Shown: positions 6,564 to 17,262 of the stretch, piece by piece
Layout: the number at the start of each line of letters is the position of its first letter
How positions within the stretch are numbered: position 1 is the first letter of the stretch
Assembly: GCA_023150455.1 (NCBI GenBank)
Contig: JAKLKW010000021.1
Coordinates: 1-55,134 of the forward strand
Reading direction: 5' to 3'
From: Alphaproteobacteria bacterium
Lineage (GTDB): Bacteria; Pseudomonadota; Alphaproteobacteria; JAEULC01
Length of the DNA: 55,134 nt
The notes under the pieces: generated by a model
Seen by the model: only the letters and a program-made list of their open reading frames with translations
Database searches by the model: none
Told to the model about the DNA's origin: nothing
Program-made: the position numbers and the translations under genes

Positions 6564-8444
6564 ATGGCGAAGACCGGCAAAACACGCGGCAAGGCGCGAG
6601 GACCGCGCCGCAAGCCGCGCGCGCACCTCCCGGCGCTGCGCCGCCCGGCCAACGCCGCCGCGGCGTGGCAACCGGTCCCCCGCAGCGACGCGCCGCCGAT
6701 CGTGTGGCAGGAGCCGCGCGAGCACGAGGCGGTTTCGCCGCTGGACCGCCTGACGCGAGCGACCGTCGGCCGCTTCACGGCCGGCATCGCGCCCTCGGCC
6801 CTGGGCGCCGCCTTCTTCGACTGGGCGGTCCACTTGGCCAGCTCGCCGGGCAAGCAGGCCTTCGTCATGGAGAAGGCCGGGCGCAAATGGACCCGCTTCC
6901 TGCACCACATGGCGCGCTGCGCCTGCACCGCCGGCCCGGTCGAGCCCTGCATCGTGCCGCTGCCGCAGGACAAGCGCTTCGCGGCGCCGGGCTGGCAGAA
7001 GCCGCCGTTCAACCTGATCTACCAGTCCTTCCTGTTGACGCAGCAATGGGTCTACAACGCGACCACCGACGTGCACGGCGTATCGCGCCACCACGAGGAC
7101 GTGGTCAGCTTCGTCGCACGCCAGATGCTGGACATCGCCTCGCCCAGCAACTTCATCCCCACCAATCCCGAGGTGCTGGAAACGACCCTGCGAGAGCTGG
7201 GCCAGAACCTCGTGCGCGGCTGGACGAACCTGGCGGACGACTGGGAACGCGCGGCGCTGGGCAAGCCGCCGGTCGGCGCCGAGGACTTCGTGCCGGGCAA
7301 GACCGTCGCGATCACGCCGGGCAAGGTGGTCTACCGCAACCGCCTGATGGAGCTGATCCAGTACGCACCGAAGACACGCCAGGTGCACGCCGAGCCGGTG
7401 CTGATCGTGCCGGCCTGGATCATGAAGTACTACATCCTCGACCTGTCGCCCGAGAACTCGCTGGTCAAGCACCTGGTCGACCGCGGCCACACGGTCTTCA
7501 TCCTGTCCTGGAAGAACCCGGGCGCAACGGAGCGCGACCTGGGGCTCGAGGAATATCTGCGCCTCGGGCCGCAAACCGCGCTCGACGTCATCGCCCGCAT
7601 CTGCCCGCAGCGCCGGGTGCACGGCGTCGGCTACTGCCTGGGCGGCACGCTGCTCGCGATCGCCGCCTCCGCCATGGGTCGCGACGGCGACGAGCGTCTC
7701 AAGACGTTGACGCTGCTCGCCGCGCAGACCGACTTCGAAGAGGCGGGCGAGCTGATGCTGTTCATCGACGACGCCCAGGTCTCGTTCCTCGAGGACATCA
7801 TGTGGACCCAGGGCTACCTGGACACGAAGCAGATGGCCGGCGCCTTCCAGATCCTGCGCTCGAACGACCTGATCTGGTCGCGCCTGGTGCACGACTACCT
7901 GCTGGGCCGGCGCGCGCCGATGAACGACCTGATGGCCTGGAACGCGGACGCGACGCGCATGCCCTTCCGCATGCACAGCGAATACCTGCGCGGCCTGTTC
8001 CTCGACAACGACCTGGCCGAGGGCCGCTTCGCGGTCGACGGCAGGCCGGTATCGCTGACCGACGTCCGTGCGCCGATCTTCGCCGTCGGCACCGAGCGCG
8101 ACCACGTGGCGCCCTGGCGCTCGGCCTACAAGATCAACCAGCTCGTCGACGTCGACGTCACGTTCCTCCTGACCTCGGGCGGGCACAATGCCGGCATCGT
8201 GAGCCCGCCCGGCGCCGATCGCGGCCATTTCCGGGTCGCCACGCGGCGCGAGCGCGAGCGCTTCGTGCCGCCGGACGAGTTCCTCCAGCGCGCCGCCCTG
8301 CACAAGGGTTCCTGGTGGAAGTGCTGGTTCGACTGGCTGGGCGCGCACCAGGACGGCCGCGTCCCGCCGCCGCCGACGGGCGGCGCCGGCACCGACCCGC
8401 GCGCGCTCGACGACGCGCCCGGCAGCTACGTGCTGCAGCCGTAG
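6564..8444 (+). CDS. phaC: Poly(3-hydroxyalkanoate) synthase (class I PhaC-like)
   Basis: The 626-residue enzyme polymerises 3-hydroxyacyl-CoA into PHA storage granules in the cytoplasm. An Arg/Lys-rich tail of about 45 residues precedes the PhaC N-terminal domain. The alpha/beta-hydrolase core carries the lipase-like box GYCLGG with nucleophile Cys358, a downstream Asp in GTERDHVAPW and a catalytic His in SGGHNAGIVSPPG. ILDLSPENSLV and ILSWKNPG are also class I signatures. It is slightly longer than the usual ~590 residues because of the basic tail. The start at 6564 has a GAGGA site. It lies between the ClpP-like protease and a small protein whose GTG overlaps its stop. Confidence 0.93.
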   Translation: MAKTGKTRGKARGPRRKPRAHLPALRRPANAAAAWQPVPRSDAPPIVWQEPREHEAVSPLDRLTRATVGRFTAGIAPSALGAAFFDWAVHLASSPGKQAFVMEKAGRKWTRFLHHMARCACTAGPVEPCIVPLPQDKRFAAPGWQKPPFNLIYQSFLLTQQWVYNATTDVHGVSRHHEDVVSFVARQMLDIASPSNFIPTNPEVLETTLRELGQNLVRGWTNLADDWERAALGKPPVGAEDFVPGKTVAITPGKVVYRNRLMELIQYAPKTRQVHAEPVLIVPAWIMKYYILDLSPENSLVKHLVDRGHTVFILSWKNPGATERDLGLEEYLRLGPQTALDVIARICPQRRVHGVGYCLGGTLLAIAASAMGRDGDERLKTLTLLAAQTDFEEAGELMLFIDDAQVSFLEDIMWTQGYLDTKQMAGAFQILRSNDLIWSRLVHDYLLGRRAPMNDLMAWNADATRMPFRMHSEYLRGLFLDNDLAEGRFAVDGRPVSLTDVRAPIFAVGTERDHVAPWRSAYKINQLVDVDVTFLLTSGGHNAGIVSPPGADRGHFRVATRRERERFVPPDEFLQRAALHKGSWWKCWFDWLGAHQDGRVPPPPTGGAGTDPRALDDAPGSYVLQP

Positions 8445-8722
8445 TGCTCACGCGGGAGGACTGCCTCGCGTTCTGCGACCTGACCGAGGACGAGATCGCC
8501 GCCATTGCCGCGCACGAGCACGTGCCGATGCTGCTGGCCGCCGAGATGGGCCAGTACCTGATCCATCTGCCCGACGGCGCCACGCGCATCCGCCGCATCA
8601 TCCTCGACGACATCGCCGAGGCCGAGAGGCATGGACGCCCGGCCGAGGCGCGCCGGCTCAAGGCCGTGCTGCACCATTTCGCGCACAACCATCCCGCCAC
8701 GCGGCGCACCACGGCGCATTGA
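8444..8722 (+). CDS. Small conserved protein coupled to phaC
   Basis: The 92-residue acidic, helical product begins at a GTG sharing one base with the phaC stop (TAGTG), so translation is probably coupled. Sequence features are DLTEDEIAAIAAHEHVPMLLAAEMGQYL, IRRIILDDIAEAERHG and a His-rich end (VLHHFAHNHP). I recall similar uncharacterised short proteins in alphaproteobacteria but know no function. The link to PHA metabolism is inferred only from the overlap. It is too short and polar to be a phasin of usual size. Confidence 0.75.
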   Translation: MLTREDCLAFCDLTEDEIAAIAAHEHVPMLLAAEMGQYLIHLPDGATRIRRIILDDIAEAERHGRPAEARRLKAVLHHFAHNHPATRRTTAH

Positions 8723-8870
8723 AGCGTCTGTCCGGCGCGCGGACATCGCCGTGTGCTTTCACGGCGGCGGCCAACGCGGCGATTGAGGCGCGCCCCGCAC
8801 CCGTGCCATGCTCCGGCGAAACGGCGCCGGGCTGTCTCAGCGGCGCCCGGGCGGGAACGGGGTACGTCGC

Positions 8871-9599
8871 TTGACCTGGTCGATCGTCGCGCGCGACGCG
8901 CCGAGCGGCGCCTTCGGCGTCGCCGTCTCCACCAAGTTCTTCGCGGTCGGGGCGCTCTCCCCGCACGCCCTGAGCGGCGTCGGCGCGCTGTCGACCCAGG
9001 CACTGATCAATCCGATGTACGGGCCGCGCGGCCTGCGCCTTCTGGCCGAGGGCGTGCCTGCGGCCGACGTGGTGCGCATCCTGACCGAAGCGGATCCCGG
9101 CAGCCCGATCCGCCAGGTGCACGCGGTCGACCGCACGGGCCGCGTGGCGGCGCATACCGGCACGGGCTGCATCGGCTGGTGCGGCCACCGCCTCGGCGAC
9201 GGGTTCTCGGTCGCCGGCAACATGCTGGCCGGGCCGCAGGTCGTCGACCGCACCTTCGTGACCTTCGCCGCCAACGCCGGCAAGCCGCTGGCCGAGCGCT
9301 TCATGCTGGCGCTGGAGGCGGGCGAGGCGGCCGGCGGCGACAAGCGCGGCAAGCAGTCCGCCGCCATGCTGATCCACTCGACCGAGGACTACCCGGACTA
9401 CGACCTGCGGGTCGACGACCACCCGGAGCCGCTCAAGGAGCTGCGCCGGCTGCTCGAGATGTACGAGGCCGACTTCAAGATGTTCCGCGAGGTGCTGCCG
9501 ACGCGCGCCCGGCCCGCCGGCATCTACGATCAGGCGAAGATCGAGGAAGTGCGCGCGCGCCGGCTGGGCGCCGGCCGGCCGGCAACGACGAAGCCGTGA
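8871..9599 (+). CDS. DUF1028 family protein (Ntn-hydrolase-like)
   Basis: The 242-residue product is a full-length DUF1028 protein: [28 protein letters not shown] at the N-terminus and [24 protein letters not shown] in the middle. The family has an Ntn-hydrolase-type fold and is predicted to be hydrolytic; members are often next to peptide ABC transporters. The start is taken as TTG at 8871 because homologues begin M-T-W-S-I-V-A-R-D; an in-frame ATG at 8808 would add 21 arginine-rich residues. Its stop overlaps the GTG of the ABC ATPase (GTGA), which ties it to the dpp-like operon. Hydrolysis of imported peptides or amides is inferred. Confidence 0.88.
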   Translation: MTWSIVARDAPSGAFGVAVSTKFFAVGALSPHALSGVGALSTQALINPMYGPRGLRLLAEGVPAADVVRILTEADPGSPIRQVHAVDRTGRVAAHTGTGCIGWCGHRLGDGFSVAGNMLAGPQVVDRTFVTFAANAGKPLAERFMLALEAGEAAGGDKRGKQSAAMLIHSTEDYPDYDLRVDDHPEPLKELRRLLEMYEADFKMFREVLPTRARPAGIYDQAKIEEVRARRLGAGRPATTKP

Positions 9600-10609
9600 A
9601 CGACCGCGCCCCCGCCGACATCGCGACCGCGCCGCTGCTCGCGGTCGACGACCTGCGCACCTATTTCGACGGCGAGGAAGGCACCGGGCGCGCGGTCGAC
9701 GGTGTCAGCTTCGCGCTCGGGCGCGGGCGCACGCTGTGCCTGGTGGGCGAGAGCGGCTGTGGCAAGAGCGTCACCGCGCTCTCGATCATGGGCCTTGTGC
9801 CGCAGCCGCCGGGACGCATCGTCTCGGGCGCGATCCGGTTCGAGGAGCGCGACCTCCTGAAGCTCGGCCGCGACGCGATGAACGAGCTGCGCGGCGACCG
9901 CATCGCGATGATCTTCCAGGAGCCGATGACGAGCCTCAATCCCGCCTTCACCATCGGCGACCAGATCGTCGAGGGCATCCTGCGCCATCGCCGCGTCACC
10001 AGGCAGGAGGCGCGCGCGCGCGCGATCGAGATGCTGCGCCGCGTGCGCATCCCGGCGCCGGATCAGCGCATCGACGAGTATCCGCACCGCCTGTCCGGCG
10101 GGATGCGCCAGCGCGCCATGATCGCCATGGCGCTGGCGCTCAACCCGCGGCTTCTGATCGCCGACGAGCCGACCACGGCGCTGGACGTGACGATCCAGGC
10201 CCAGATCCTCGAGCTCCTGCGCGAGCTGCGCGCGGAGTTCGGCATGTCGCTGCTGCTGATTACGCACGACCTCGGCGTCGTCGCCGAGGTCGCCGACGAG
10301 GTCGCGGTGATGTATGCCGGCCGCATCGTCGAGCGCACGGATGCCGCCACGCTGTTCCGCCGCCCCGGCCATCCCTACACGATCGGGCTTTTGGCCTCGA
10401 TCCCGAAGCTGACCGTCGAGCAGGACGAGCTGCCGGTGGTCGAAGGCGCGGTGCCGAACCCGGTCGCGCTGCCGCACGGCTGCCGCTTCCATCCGCGCTG
10501 CCCCTTCGCCGACCAGGCCTGCCGGGCGGCCGAGCCCGCCCTCGAGGCGATCGCGCCCGGCCACGACGTCGCCTGCCTCAAGGCGCCCCTGGAACGCCAC
10601 GTGCTCTAG
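9596..10609 (+). CDS. Oligopeptide ABC transporter ATPase, DppD-type
   Basis: This 337-residue ATPase powers import of peptides or similar substrates together with the following DppF-type subunit and two permeases. Walker A is GESGCGKS, signature LSGGMRQR, Walker [14 protein letters not shown]-loop ITHDL. The C-terminal oligopeptide-transporter extension has the cysteines of [16 protein letters not shown], as in Dpp/Opp ATPases that can hold an Fe-S cluster. The GTG start overlaps the DUF1028 stop by 4 nt; the next ATPase starts 9 nt after its stop. Confidence 0.93.
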   Translation: MNDRAPADIATAPLLAVDDLRTYFDGEEGTGRAVDGVSFALGRGRTLCLVGESGCGKSVTALSIMGLVPQPPGRIVSGAIRFEERDLLKLGRDAMNELRGDRIAMIFQEPMTSLNPAFTIGDQIVEGILRHRRVTRQEARARAIEMLRRVRIPAPDQRIDEYPHRLSGGMRQRAMIAMALALNPRLLIADEPTTALDVTIQAQILELLRELRAEFGMSLLLITHDLGVVAEVADEVAVMYAGRIVERTDAATLFRRPGHPYTIGLLASIPKLTVEQDELPVVEGAVPNPVALPHGCRFHPRCPFADQACRAAEPALEAIAPGHDVACLKAPLERHVL

Positions 10610-10618
10610 CGCAGCGGC

Positions 10619-11740
<1,122 letters not shown>

Positions 11741-11792
11741 ACGCAATGTTGGACTTGCGAACAGTCCATTCCGCGGACAGGGAGAGGTAGCC

Positions 11793-13301
11793 ATGCGCAC
11801 GCGCATCTCGTTGATGGTCGGCGCCGCCTTGCTGACGCTGACAACGGCCGCAGCCGCCCAGACGCATCTTCGCATCGGCTTGGCCGAGGATCCGGACCTG
11901 CTCGATCCGCACCAGGCGCGCACCTTCGTCGGCCGCCTGGTGTTCACGGCGCTGTGCGACAAGCTGGTCGACATCGACGCCGACCTGAAGATCGTCCCGC
12001 GCCTGGCGACGGAATGGAAATTCGCCGAGGACGGCAAGGCGATCACGATGAAGCTGCGCCAGGGCGTCAAGTTCCACGACGGCGAGAAGTTCGACGCGGC
12101 CGCCGCCAAGTACAACCTCGAGCGCGCGCTGACGCTGCCGGAGTCGCGGCGCAAGAGCGAGGTCGCCGCCATCGCCTCGGTCGACGTGGTCGACGACTAC
12201 ACGATCCGGATGAACCTGAAGACGCCGTCCTCGCCGCTGCTCGCGCAGCTGACCGACCGCGCCGGCATGATGGTCTCGCCCAAGGCGGCGAAGGAAATGG
12301 GCGCGGGCCTGGCGAAGAACCCGGTCTGCTCCGGCCCGTTCAAGTTCGTCGAGCGCGTGCAGAACGACCGCATCGTGCTCGAGCGTTTCGCCGACTACTG
12401 GAACAAGGGCCAGGTCCACTTCGACAAGGTGACGTTCCTGCCGATCCCCGACGCGACGGTCAGGCTCGCCAACCTGCAGTCGGGCCAGCTCGACCTGCTG
12501 GAGCGCCTGCTGCCGACCGACATCGCCGCGGTCAAGGCCGACAAGCGGCTGATGCTGAACCCGGTGGTCGGCCTCGGCTATGCCAGCTTCAGCATCAATG
12601 TCGGCCAGACCGAGCGGGCCAAGACCCCGCTGGGCCAGGACAAGCGCGTGCGCGAGGCGGTGGAGCTGGCGATCGACCGCAACATCATCAACCAGGTCGT
12701 CTTCAACGGCGAGTTCACCGTCGGCAACCAGCCGGTCGCGCCCAACAACCCGTTCTACGCCAAGACGCGGCCGGTGCCGAAGCGCGACGTCGCCAAGGCG
12801 AAGGAGCTCCTGAAGGCGGCCGGCGTCTCGAACCTCGCCTTCGAGATGAACGTGCCGAACGACACGCAGCAGCAGCAGGTCGCCCAGGTCATCCAGGGCA
12901 TGCTGGCCGAGGCCGGGATCACCATGAAGATCGTGTCGATGGAGTTCGCCACGGTCCTGCAGAACCAGACCAAGCGCAACTACCAGGCCTCGCTGGTCGG
13001 CTGGTCGGGCCGGCCCGATCCGGACGGCAACATGCACATCTTCCTGAAGCATGGCGCGCCGCTCAACGAGACCGACTACAACAATCCCGAGGTCGGCAAG
13101 CTGCTGGACGCCGCGCGCGAGACCTACGACGTGGCCAAGCGCCAGGCGCTCTACACCAAGGCGGCCGAGCTGTACCTCGACGACCGCCCGATCGTGTACC
13201 TCTATCACCAGAAGTGGCTGTTCGTGCACTCGGCCAAGCTCGCCGGCTTCAAGCCACTGCCCGACGCCATGATCCGGCTGGAAGGGGTGAAGCTGCAGTA
13301 G
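11793..13301 (+). CDS. Periplasmic oligopeptide-binding protein (SBP family 5)
   Basis: The 502-residue extracytoplasmic receptor of the importer. Residues 1-22 are a signal peptide (MRTRISLMVGAALLTLTTAAAA, cleavage after AAA). The mature protein has the SBP_bac_5 pattern: LDPHQART, FHDGEKFDAAAAKYNLERAL, a two-lobe fold and VAPNNPFYAKT. The family binds peptides, nickel, glutathione or opines; specificity cannot be read from sequence. AGGGAGAGG precedes the ATG. A strong GC hairpin follows at 13345-13374, before the permease genes. Confidence 0.92.
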   Translation: MRTRISLMVGAALLTLTTAAAAQTHLRIGLAEDPDLLDPHQARTFVGRLVFTALCDKLVDIDADLKIVPRLATEWKFAEDGKAITMKLRQGVKFHDGEKFDAAAAKYNLERALTLPESRRKSEVAAIASVDVVDDYTIRMNLKTPSSPLLAQLTDRAGMMVSPKAAKEMGAGLAKNPVCSGPFKFVERVQNDRIVLERFADYWNKGQVHFDKVTFLPIPDATVRLANLQSGQLDLLERLLPTDIAAVKADKRLMLNPVVGLGYASFSINVGQTERAKTPLGQDKRVREAVELAIDRNIINQVVFNGEFTVGNQPVAPNNPFYAKTRPVPKRDVAKAKELLKAAGVSNLAFEMNVPNDTQQQQVAQVIQGMLAEAGITMKIVSMEFATVLQNQTKRNYQASLVGWSGRPDPDGNMHIFLKHGAPLNETDYNNPEVGKLLDAARETYDVAKRQALYTKAAELYLDDRPIVYLYHQKWLFVHSAKLAGFKPLPDAMIRLEGVKLQ

Positions 13302-13344
13302 GCGCGTGCGGGAGCGGTCACGTCCGTGCGCGACTTCTCTTCCG

Positions 13345-13374
13345 GTCCCCCCTCCCCGCAAGGGGAGGGGGGAC
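13345..13374 (+). other. Intercistronic stem-loop with GCAA tetraloop
   Basis: The 13-nt arms (13345-13357 and 13362-13374) are perfectly complementary and almost all G:C, closed by a GCAA (GNRA) loop. It lies between the binding-protein gene and the first permease gene. Such hairpins often stabilise the 5' mRNA and let the binding protein be made in excess. There is no T-tract, so full termination is less likely. The CCCTCCCC-GCAA-GGGGAGGG motif is also known as a dispersed repeat in GC-rich bacteria. Confidence 0.7.
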
Positions 13375-13394
13375 AAGGAAAAGCGTCCTAGTCC

Positions 13395-14336
13395 ATGTGG
13401 GCCTACTTCCTCGGTCGCCTCGCGATCGCGGTGCCGACGCTGTTCATCGTCACCATCATCGTGTTCGGCCTGCAGCATCTCCTGCCCGGCGACCCCGCGC
13501 TGGCGCTCTTGGGCGAGGATCGCTCGCCCGAGGCCTACGAGGAGGTGCGCCGCCAATACAACCTCGACAAGCCGGTCCCCGTGCAATACGCGCTGTGGCT
13601 CGGCAACGCGCTGACCGGCGACCTGGGCGCTTCCTTGCGCACCAAGAAGCCGGTCACCGAGCTGATCCTCGAGAAGCTGCCGGTCACCATCCAGCTGGCG
13701 CTGATGTCGATGACGATCGCGCTCCTGATCGGCATCCCGACCGGCATCCTGTCCGCGGTCAAGAAGGACAGCCTGTGGGACTACGCGGCCAACGTGCTGG
13801 GCCTCAGCGGCCAGTCGGTGCCGACCTTCTGGCTCGGCATCATGCTGATCCTGCTGTTCTCGGTGCGCTGGGGCCTGCTGCCGGCCTCGGGCTATGTAAG
13901 CCCGTTCGAGAGCCCGCTCGAGAACCTGCAGGCGATGATCATGCCGGCTTTCGTGCTGGGCGCGGCGCTGGCGGCCGTGATGATGCGCCATACGCGCGGC
14001 GCCATGCTGTCGGTCCTGCGTTCGGACTACGTGCGCACGGCGCGCGCCAAGGGTCTGAACGAGCGCCGCGTGGTGCTGCGCCACGCGCTGCGCAACGCGC
14101 TGATCCCGATCATCACGCTCGGCGCCCTGCAGCTCGGCCAGCTGCTGTCGGGTGCGGTGTTGACCGAGCAGGTCTTCACCATTCCCGGCTTCGGCAAACT
14201 GATCGTCGATGCCGTGTTCAACCGCGACTACGCCGTGGTCCAGGGCGTCGTGCTGGTCACGGCGACCGCCTATATCGGGCTGAACCTCATGGCCGATATG
14301 GCGTACTTCCTCGTCAATCCGCGGCTGCGGGGGTGA
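13395..14336 (+). CDS. Oligopeptide ABC transporter permease, DppB-type
   Basis: The 313-residue inner-membrane permease has the DppB/OppB N-terminal signature (LGRLAIAVPTLFIVTIIVFGLQHLLPGDPA), about six transmembrane segments and the EAA coupling loop RTARAKGLNERRVVLRHALRNALIP that contacts the ATPases. It follows the intercistronic hairpin, and the second permease begins 4 nt after its stop. With the DppC-type partner it forms the channel of the peptide importer. Confidence 0.93.
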   Translation: MWAYFLGRLAIAVPTLFIVTIIVFGLQHLLPGDPALALLGEDRSPEAYEEVRRQYNLDKPVPVQYALWLGNALTGDLGASLRTKKPVTELILEKLPVTIQLALMSMTIALLIGIPTGILSAVKKDSLWDYAANVLGLSGQSVPTFWLGIMLILLFSVRWGLLPASGYVSPFESPLENLQAMIMPAFVLGAALAAVMMRHTRGAMLSVLRSDYVRTARAKGLNERRVVLRHALRNALIPIITLGALQLGQLLSGAVLTEQVFTIPGFGKLIVDAVFNRDYAVVQGVVLVTATAYIGLNLMADMAYFLVNPRLRG

Positions 14337-14340
14337 CGCG

Positions 14341-15234
14341 ATGACGGCCGACGTCGCCCTCGGCACCGGTCCCGCCGCGCCCGCCGCGCCGGCCTCGCCC
14401 AGCCGCGCGCGCCGCATCTGGCGCCGGCTGTGGCGCCGCAAGGGCGCGGTGGTCGGCGCCGTGCTGGTGCTGTTCTTCGTCGCCGTCGCCGTGCTGGCGC
14501 CGTGGATCTCGCCCTACGACCCGGCCAAGGCCGACTGGCTGCAGGTGCGCAAGGCGCCCAGCGCGGCGCATTGGCTGGGCACCGACGAGATCGGCCGCGA
14601 TCTCCTGGCGCGCATGATCTGGGGCGCGCGCGCCTCGCTCCTGGCCGGCGTCGTGTCTGTCTCCATCGCGCTTCTGGTCGGCGTGCCCGTCGGGCTCCTG
14701 TCGGGCTACTGCCGCGGCTGGATCGACCACGTGCTGCAGCGGATCACCGACGCGCTGCTCGCCTGCCCGTTCCTGATCCTGGCGATCGCGCTGGCGGCCT
14801 TCCTGGGGCCCAGCCTCACCAACGCCATGATCGCGATCGGCGTGTCGACCGTGCCGGTCTTCGTGCGGCTGACGCGCGGCCAGGTGATGGCGGTGACGGT
14901 CGAGGACTACGTCGAGGCGGCGCGCGCGGTCGGCAACCCGCACTACCGCATCGCGCTGCGCCACGTGCTGCCCAACGTCGTGCCGCCGCTGCTGGTGCAG
15001 TCGACGCTGTCGATCGCCGCCGCCATCCTGGCCGAGGCGAGCCTGAGCTTCCTGGGCCTGGGCCAGCAGCCGCCCGCGCCGAGCTGGGGCAGCATGCTGA
15101 ACACGGCGAAGAACTTCCTGGCGCAGGCGCCCTGGATGGCGTTCTGGCCGGGCATCGCCATCTGCCTCGCCGTGCTCGGCTTCAACCTGTTCGGCGACGG
15201 CCTGCGCGACGCGCTCGACCCGAAGGAAAGCTGA
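14341..15234 (+). CDS. Oligopeptide ABC transporter permease, DppC-type
   Basis: The 297-residue second permease. A basic Ala/Pro-rich tail is followed by a transmembrane helix (VVGAVLVLFFVAVAVLAPWISPYDP), the DppC motif HWLGTDEIGRDLLARMIWGAR, further helices and the EAA loop EAARAVGNPHYRIALRHVLPN. It is the last gene of the DUF1028-dppDFABC-type operon. The next gene is convergent, with a hairpin between them at 15236-15256. Confidence 0.93.
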   Translation: MTADVALGTGPAAPAAPASPSRARRIWRRLWRRKGAVVGAVLVLFFVAVAVLAPWISPYDPAKADWLQVRKAPSAAHWLGTDEIGRDLLARMIWGARASLLAGVVSVSIALLVGVPVGLLSGYCRGWIDHVLQRITDALLACPFLILAIALAAFLGPSLTNAMIAIGVSTVPVFVRLTRGQVMAVTVEDYVEAARAVGNPHYRIALRHVLPNVVPPLLVQSTLSIAAAILAEASLSFLGLGQQPPAPSWGSMLNTAKNFLAQAPWMAFWPGIAICLAVLGFNLFGDGLRDALDPKES

Positions 15235-15235
15235 C

Positions 15236-15256
15236 GGGCCGGCTGCGGGCCGGCCC
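15236..15256. terminator. GC-rich hairpin between convergent genes
   Basis: GGGCCGGC at 15236-15243 pairs perfectly with GCCGGCCC at 15249-15256 around a 5-nt loop. It begins 2 nt after the stop of the DppC-type gene and lies 12 nt from the stop of the convergent chemotaxis-receptor gene. There is no T-run, so it is a candidate bidirectional terminator or 3'-end protector only. Confidence 0.45.
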
Positions 15257-15267
15257 GCCGATGGAAG

Positions 15268-17097
15268 CTACGCCGCCTTCAGCGCCGCGACGAAGCTGTC
15301 GACCTCGGCGTTGAGCTGCACCGACTGCTGCTCCATGTCGGCGGCGGCGTTCAGCACCTGGCCGGCGGCCTCGCGCGTCACGCCCGTGGCCTTGCTGAGC
15401 TCGGTCACGGTCGCGGCCACCGACATCGTCCCGGCCGAGGCGTCCTGGATGTTGCGCGTGATGTCCTGCGTCGCGGCATCCTGCTCCTCGACCGCGGCGG
15501 CGATGGCCGAGGCGATCTCGTCCATCGCGGCGATGGTCTGGCCGACGCCCTGGATCGCGGCCGCGGCCGCGTCGGTGGCGCCCTGGATCTCCTGCACCTG
15601 GCGCGTGATGTCCTCGGTCGCCCGCGTGGTCTGCGTGGCGAGCGCTTTCACTTCCGAGGCGACGACGGCGAAGCCCTTGCCGGCTTCTCCGGCGCGCGCC
15701 GCCTCGATCGTGGCGTTGAGCGCCAGGAGATTGGTCTGGCTGGCGATGTCGGTGATCAGCGTGACCACCTCGCCGATGCGCCTGGCGGCGCCCGTCAGGC
15801 CTTCCATCGTCGTCGCGGTCGAGCGCGCCTGCTCGGTCGCCTTGCGCGCGATGTCGGCCGACTTGGCCACCTGCGAGCCGATCTCGCGCGTCGAGGCCGA
15901 CAGCTCCTCGGTCGCCGCGGCGACCGTCTGCACGTTGGCCGAGGCCTCCTGCGAGGCCTGCGCCGTCTGGCTTGCCTGCCCGGTCGTCGTGTCGGCGGTC
16001 TTCGACATCATGCCCGCGGACTGCTTGAGGGCCACGGCGGTGGCGTTCGCGCGCGCGACCACCTCCTGCACCTTCTGCACGAAGGCGCTGGTCAGCTCGC
16101 CGATCCGCGCGAGACGCGCCTTTTCCTGCTCGGTGCGCTCGCGCTCGCGGCGCTCCTCCATGAGCTTGCGTTCCTGCTCGGCCTCGCGCCGGGCCGCCTC
16201 CTCGCGGCGCTGGCGATCCTCTTCGGCGCGCTCGCGCTGCTCCTGCTCGCGCCGGCGCTGCTCCTCGGCGATGCGGTTGTCCTCCGCCTCCTTCGCCAGG
16301 CGCTTCGCCTCGACCGACAGCTCCTTGAAGGTCTGCACCGCGCGCGCCATGGCGCCGATCTCGTCCTTGCGCCCGGCGCCGCCCACGACGACGCTGTCGT
16401 CGCCCTTGGCCAGGCGCTCCATCACCGCGGCGAGCGCGCGGATCGGCAGCGCGATCAGGTAGCGGCTGCCGGCCATCGCCATGGCCACCGCCAGCGCGAT
16501 GCCCAGCGCCGTCAGCGCGATCAGCTCCGTGATCCGGCGCGAGGAGTCGACCTCGACCTGCCGGCGCAGCGCCTCGACCTGCTTGGCGTTGGCGTCGGCG
16601 AGCTTCAGCAGCTCCTTGTTCAGGTTCTGCCGGTTCGTGCGGTTGGCGTCGTTGTCGCCGAACTCGCGCGCCTTGGGCGCGCCGACCTCGAGGCCGAGGC
16701 GCACCAGCTCGCGCCGGAACTGCACGAACTGGTCGAGCTGCCCGACCGCGGCGTCGGACTGCGCGCGCTGGGCGGGATCCATCAAGGAGCGCCAGTCCTG
16801 CATCAGCGGCGGCATCTTCTCGAGTTGCGCCAGCAGCGGCTTGGCGAACTTCTCGACCTCGGCCTTGTCGCGGCTCATGTAGACGCCGCGCGACTCCATG
16901 ACCACGGCCAGCACATGGCCGTTCATCTTCTCCGCCATGGCGGCGATGCGCGAGGTGCGCTCCAGGTCCTTGGTCGTGGCGACGTAGTCGGTCAGGGCGC
17001 GGACCGCCAGGAAACCCTGTATGCCCGCGAACAGCGCCATGACGGCAATGATGGCAAGTATCTTGGAACCGATCTTGAGATTGCTCAGGTAGCGCAT
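15268..17097 (-). CDS. Methyl-accepting chemotaxis protein
   Basis: A 609-residue transmembrane chemoreceptor. TM1 is about residues 11-33, a helical periplasmic sensor spans about 34-190, and TM2 is about 196-214. HAMP runs to about 270, followed by a long highly charged Glu/Arg coiled coil (about 275-345). The signalling domain (about 390-600) has the conserved hairpin tip [24 protein letters not shown]. It signals to CheA/CheW; no C-terminal CheR pentapeptide is visible. The ligand is unknown. No che genes occur in the window. It is convergent with the peptide-importer operon. Confidence 0.94.
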   Translation of the reverse strand: MRYLSNLKIGSKILAIIAVMALFAGIQGFLAVRALTDYVATTKDLERTSRIAAMAEKMNGHVLAVVMESRGVYMSRDKAEVEKFAKPLLAQLEKMPPLMQDWRSLMDPAQRAQSDAAVGQLDQFVQFRRELVRLGLEVGAPKAREFGDNDANRTNRQNLNKELLKLADANAKQVEALRRQVEVDSSRRITELIALTALGIALAVAMAMAGSRYLIALPIRALAAVMERLAKGDDSVVVGGAGRKDEIGAMARAVQTFKELSVEAKRLAKEAEDNRIAEEQRRREQEQRERAEEDRQRREEAARREAEQERKLMEERRERERTEQEKARLARIGELTSAFVQKVQEVVARANATAVALKQSAGMMSKTADTTTGQASQTAQASQEASANVQTVAAATEELSASTREIGSQVAKSADIARKATEQARSTATTMEGLTGAARRIGEVVTLITDIASQTNLLALNATIEAARAGEAGKGFAVVASEVKALATQTTRATEDITRQVQEIQGATDAAAAAIQGVGQTIAAMDEIASAIAAAVEEQDAATQDITRNIQDASAGTMSVAATVTELSKATGVTREAAGQVLNAAADMEQQSVQLNAEVDSFVAALKAA

Positions 17098-17262
17098 GCT
17101 ATCCTCATGTTGGGACAGGTGATCCGGCCGCTCCGGCAGCGGCCCCCTCGGGTCTCATGCCCTGGAGAAGTCGCGAGTTTTCGGAGGCCGAGGTGAACGA
17201 AACCTTAAGCCGAGCCAAATTGTCGCACCTGCACCCGTTGATCGGGATGAGTTGACGACGCG

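Noticed and set aside
13345..13374. GC hairpin considered as a CRISPR-like repeat
   Set aside because: There is a single copy with no regularly spaced repeats or cas genes; I found no CRISPR array anywhere in the window.
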